Positions 5,537 through 7,272 of a stretch of 7,272 nucleotides of DNA are shown one piece after another. Origin of the DNA: Pseudomonadota bacterium (GTDB lineage: Bacteria > Pseudomonadota > Gammaproteobacteria > Xanthomonadales > Xanthomonadaceae); NCBI GenBank assembly GCA_019348095.1, contig JAHWKC010000113.1, forward strand, positions 1-7,272, in the 5' to 3' direction. The stretch's first letter is position 1; each line of letters starts with the position of its first letter. The translations under genes were made by a program, and so were the position numbers. The notes below the pieces were generated by a model that saw nothing but the letters and a program-made list of their open reading frames with translations, searched no databases and was not told the DNA's origin.

Positions 5537-6508
5537 TCAGCTATGTGAACACGAGGCGATGGCTTCCGCAAGCCTCTGGCAGGCCGAGAAAACTTCGCCG
5601 ACGCAGCAGCGCAGTGAGCCGCCGCCGGCCTCGATCGCGTCCAGCTCGACGGTGCGCGGCTCGAACCCGGCGGCCGCGAGCGCGCGTCGGCTATCGGCGC
5701 TCAGTGCCCGCCCGGCGCCGGCGCTCATCCACACCGCGTCCTCGCTCAGTGCGATGGCATTGCCGGCAAACGCAGCGTGCTCGGCCGGCGACAGCAGCAC
5801 CGCATGCGGCGCGTACAACGCGGCGATCGCCTCGACCACGGCCGGCTCGGCGAAGCCTCGCGGGCACACCAGCGCGGCGCGGCCGGCCAGCACCGCCAGT
5901 ACCACGTTGGTGTGGTATTCGCCTGCGGCCAGCTCGAACATCAACGTGGCGCGCAGGCCGAGCGCATCGTGCATCAGGCGCGCGCCCTCCTGGTCGCAGC
6001 GCTCCGACAATCCGGCGAAGCCGAGGCCGCGGGCACGGTCGATGACCAGCGCACCGGTCAGTTCACAGGGGTGCGGCTGGGTCGAAAGGTCGACCTCGGC
6101 GTAGTCGAGCACGCCACCGAAGAAGCCGCGGATGTCCGCCCGGGCGGCCTCGCGCTGGCGTACCGGATGGCGCATGCGACCGACCACATAGCGGGAGCTG
6201 CCATCCACCCGGCCGGTCGCGAACACGTTGTTGGGGAACAGCGCGTCGGGCGTTTGCGGATCGCCGGCGAAACACACCGTCGGCACCACCTCGGCCAGCG
6301 CACGATGCAGCTCGCGGTGCTGCGCGGAGGCACGCGCGGCATCGAAGCCGGCCGCCTCGGCCATGTAGCGGTTGTCGGCGGCGGACTGCTCGGCCAGCCG
6401 GAAGCCATCGGGCGCGACCAGGAATGCACCCCGTGCGGTGGCCGGGCCGAAATCGGCGGCAGCGCCGCGGGCGAACTTCAGGAAGGCGGCAGTGTCGCGG
6501 GTGATCAT
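5537..6508 (-). CDS. Arginine-deiminase-related hydrolase (CtlX/dimethylargininase-like)
   Basis: The protein belongs to the guanidino-modifying superfamily (pentein fold), in which a cysteine attacks the guanidinium or ureido carbon of arginine-like substrates; relatives include dimethylargininases and the citrulline-utilisation hydrolase CtlX. The 323 residues carry PDALFPNNVFATG (87-99), CELTGALVIDR (148-158) at the position of the family LEGTG motif, YHTN with the likely catalytic histidine at 199, HAAFAGNAIAL (244-254), and GGGSLRCCVGEVF (295-307) with the likely nucleophile Cys301. The catalytic set looks intact. The ATG at 6508 shares the bases ATGA with the dusA stop, which implies translational coupling; the frame is open further upstream (to 6796), but only inside dusA. 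No strong ribosome site precedes it. The true substrate (dimethylarginine, citrulline or another) cannot be read from the sequence. Confidence 0.82.
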   Translation of the reverse strand: MITRDTAAFLKFARGAAADFGPATARGAFLVAPDGFRLAEQSAADNRYMAEAAGFDAARASAQHRELHRALAEVVPTVCFAGDPQTPDALFPNNVFATGRVDGSSRYVVGRMRHPVRQREAARADIRGFFGGVLDYAEVDLSTQPHPCELTGALVIDRARGLGFAGLSERCDQEGARLMHDALGLRATLMFELAAGEYHTNVVLAVLAGRAALVCPRGFAEPAVVEAIAALYAPHAVLLSPAEHAAFAGNAIALSEDAVWMSAGAGRALSADSRRALAAAGFEPRTVELDAIEAGGGSLRCCVGEVFSACQRLAEAIASCSHS

Positions 6509-7074
6509 GCGGCGTCGGCTCGCGAGCCGGTGGAGGATCGGTCGTTGAAGCTCTCGGTCACCGCCAGCGCGCGCTCGATCAGCGACCAGTCGGCGCCGGG
6601 CTTGTGCGCGCCTTCGCTGAGGACCTGGCGGAAGGCGCGGCCGCCGCGCTGCCCGCCGAACAGGCCGAGCACGTGGCGCGTGATGTGCTTGAGGAACACG
6701 CCTTTCCCAAGCGGGCCGCCCGCGAGTTGCGCATCGACATACGGCCGCAGTGCGCGCAACAGCTCGGCGCGCGATTTCAGTTCGCCGCCGAACCACGCCA
6801 CATCGAGTCGGTGCAGCAGGTAGGGGTCGTGATAGGCGGCGCGGCCCAGCATCGCGCCGTCGGCATGCGCCAGGTGGGCGGTCGCCTCATCCTGGCTGGC
6901 GATGCCGCCGTTGACGACCACCTGCAGGTCCGGCCGCTCGCGCTTGAGCCGGTAGGCCCAGTCGTAGCGCAACGGCGGTACCTCGCGATTTTCCTTCGGC
7001 GACAGGCCCTGCAGCCAGGCGTTGCGTGCATGCACCACGAACATCCGGCAGCCGGCTTCGGCGACGCGGTCGAT
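6505..7074 (-). CDS. dusA: tRNA-dihydrouridine synthase A, C-terminal part only
   Basis: DusA reduces uridines 20/20a in the tRNA D-loop using FMN and NADPH. The frame from 7074 gives VAEAGCRMFVVHARNAWLQG, then LSPKENREVPPLRYDWAYRL, VVVNGGIASQDEATAHL (phosphate-binding part of the barrel) and DGAMLGRAAYHDPYLLHRLD. The C-terminal helical domain follows, with LGKGVFLKHITRHVLGLFGGQRGGRAFRQVLSE. These match the family closely. Only about 189 of the usual 330-345 residues are present: the N-terminal half of the TIM barrel, with the catalytic cysteine and first FMN contacts, is missing because the sequence changes identity at about 7074-7080. An apparent start at 7254 belongs to antisense of foreign sequence and is not the dusA start. 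Its TGA stop overlaps the next gene's ATG by four bases. Confidence 0.93.
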   Translation of the reverse strand: MDRVAEAGCRMFVVHARNAWLQGLSPKENREVPPLRYDWAYRLKRERPDLQVVVNGGIASQDEATAHLAHADGAMLGRAAYHDPYLLHRLDVAWFGGELKSRAELLRALRPYVDAQLAGGPLGKGVFLKHITRHVLGLFGGQRGGRAFRQVLSEGAHKPGADWSLIERALAVTESFNDRSSTGSRADAA

Positions 7075-7081
7075 GCCGGCC
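7074..7081. other. Chimeric junction inside dusA
   Basis: DusA similarity on the minus strand begins at IDRVAEAGC, whose first codon is 7074-7072. Farther right the minus strand shows no DusA sequence, and plus-strand coding takes over (LRLPAHVGDP from 7081). No target-site duplication, repeat or recombination site is visible at the join. Confidence 0.7.
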
Positions 7082-7272
7082 TTCGCCTCCCGGCGCACGT
7101 GGGCGATCCAGCGTCGGCCTGGCGGGCGCCCATCGGAGGTTCGCTTCCTGGACCGGCGGTGTATTGGCCGCTCACCGGGGCGGTTGCCATCGTCATCGTG
7201 GTCGCACTCGTCGCAGCGCTGCGTATCTTCCGCCGTCGAGTGGGAACGGCACAACGCGAACCGCTCGGCGTT
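7075..7272 (+). CDS. Possible VirD4/TraG-type conjugation protein, N-terminal membrane region (partial)
   Basis: The plus-strand frame reads AGLRLPAHVGDPASAWRAP, then a short linker and PGPAVYWPLTGAVAIVIVVA, continuing as LVAALRIFRRR and VGTAQREPLGV, and runs off the window without a stop. It contains one strong membrane helix (about 7162-7233) followed by arginines, suggesting a cytoplasmic side next. The layout of a GDP-A-AW segment, a PGP-YW turn, a membrane helix and then basic residues resembles the N-terminus of actinobacterial type IV coupling-type proteins (VirD4/TraG-like, with an ATPase domain further on). I recall this family from memory; the diagnostic Walker motifs would lie outside the window. 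No start codon belongs to it here because its 5' part is cut at the dusA junction. Codon bias favours this frame. Confidence 0.4.

Noticed and set aside
6509..6796. Longer start for the arginine-deiminase-related hydrolase
   Set aside because: The extra 96 residues lie wholly within dusA and have shadow composition; family-like sequence begins only after the ATG at 6508.
5777..6823. Plus-strand open frame of 348 codons
   Set aside because: It is antisense to the hydrolase and dusA, both of which have intact motifs in the minus frame.
7081..7254. Upstream extension of the dusA frame to an ATG at 7254
   Set aside because: The extension does not resemble DusA and is antisense to a better-supported plus-strand membrane protein frame; it comes from the foreign side of the junction.

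Overview
The window reads as about 6.8 kb of a GC-rich gammaproteobacterial chromosome, probably Lysobacterales (Xanthomonadaceae or a close relative), with short pieces of a different, probably actinobacterial, genome at both ends. The placement rests on protein character. The pepSY-phoP-phoQ order, the PhoP and PhoQ sequences, and a small secreted protein ending in RWHSFLPGMFR all resemble that order. This is recalled family knowledge; no search was run.

Layout from left to right. Positions 1-249 (minus strand) encode the N-terminal part of an actinobacterial-type argininosuccinate synthase (argG). It joins in frame, at about 250-258, to a birA gene (259-1164, minus) that has lost its extreme 3' end. 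Positions 1165-1482 hold no gene but carry three tandem 14-bp repeats and a candidate promoter. A small exported protein (1483-1743, plus) and the zinc peptidase gene mtfA (1791-2564, plus) follow in the same direction. mtfA converges on phoQ across a roughly 90-bp gap holding purine-rich heptamer repeats and two small hairpins.

The rest of the bacterial block is on the minus strand. In transcription order it is dusA (3' part only, 6505-7074), an arginine-deiminase-related hydrolase (5537-6508, overlapping dusA by 4 bases), a PepSY-domain exported protein (4996-5391), the response regulator phoP (4231-4914) and the sensor kinase phoQ (2657-4054). The dusA-hydrolase pair looks translationally coupled. 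The pepSY-phoP-phoQ set looks like one signalling operon. A candidate PhoP-type site, two half-sites 11 bp apart, lies upstream of pepSY. The phoP-phoQ spacer is long (176 bp), hairpin-rich, and contains a 26-bp tandem duplication that includes the phoP stop codon.

At the right end dusA stops matching its family at about 7074-7080. The sequence becomes a plus-strand open frame, running off the window, that looks like the membrane-anchor region of an actinobacterial VirD4/TraG-type conjugation protein. Because both ends change lineage abruptly inside conserved housekeeping genes, a chimeric contig (assembly or whole-genome amplification) is more likely than biological fusion. I see no CRISPR array, tRNA, rRNA, insertion sequence or convincing new multi-gene system.
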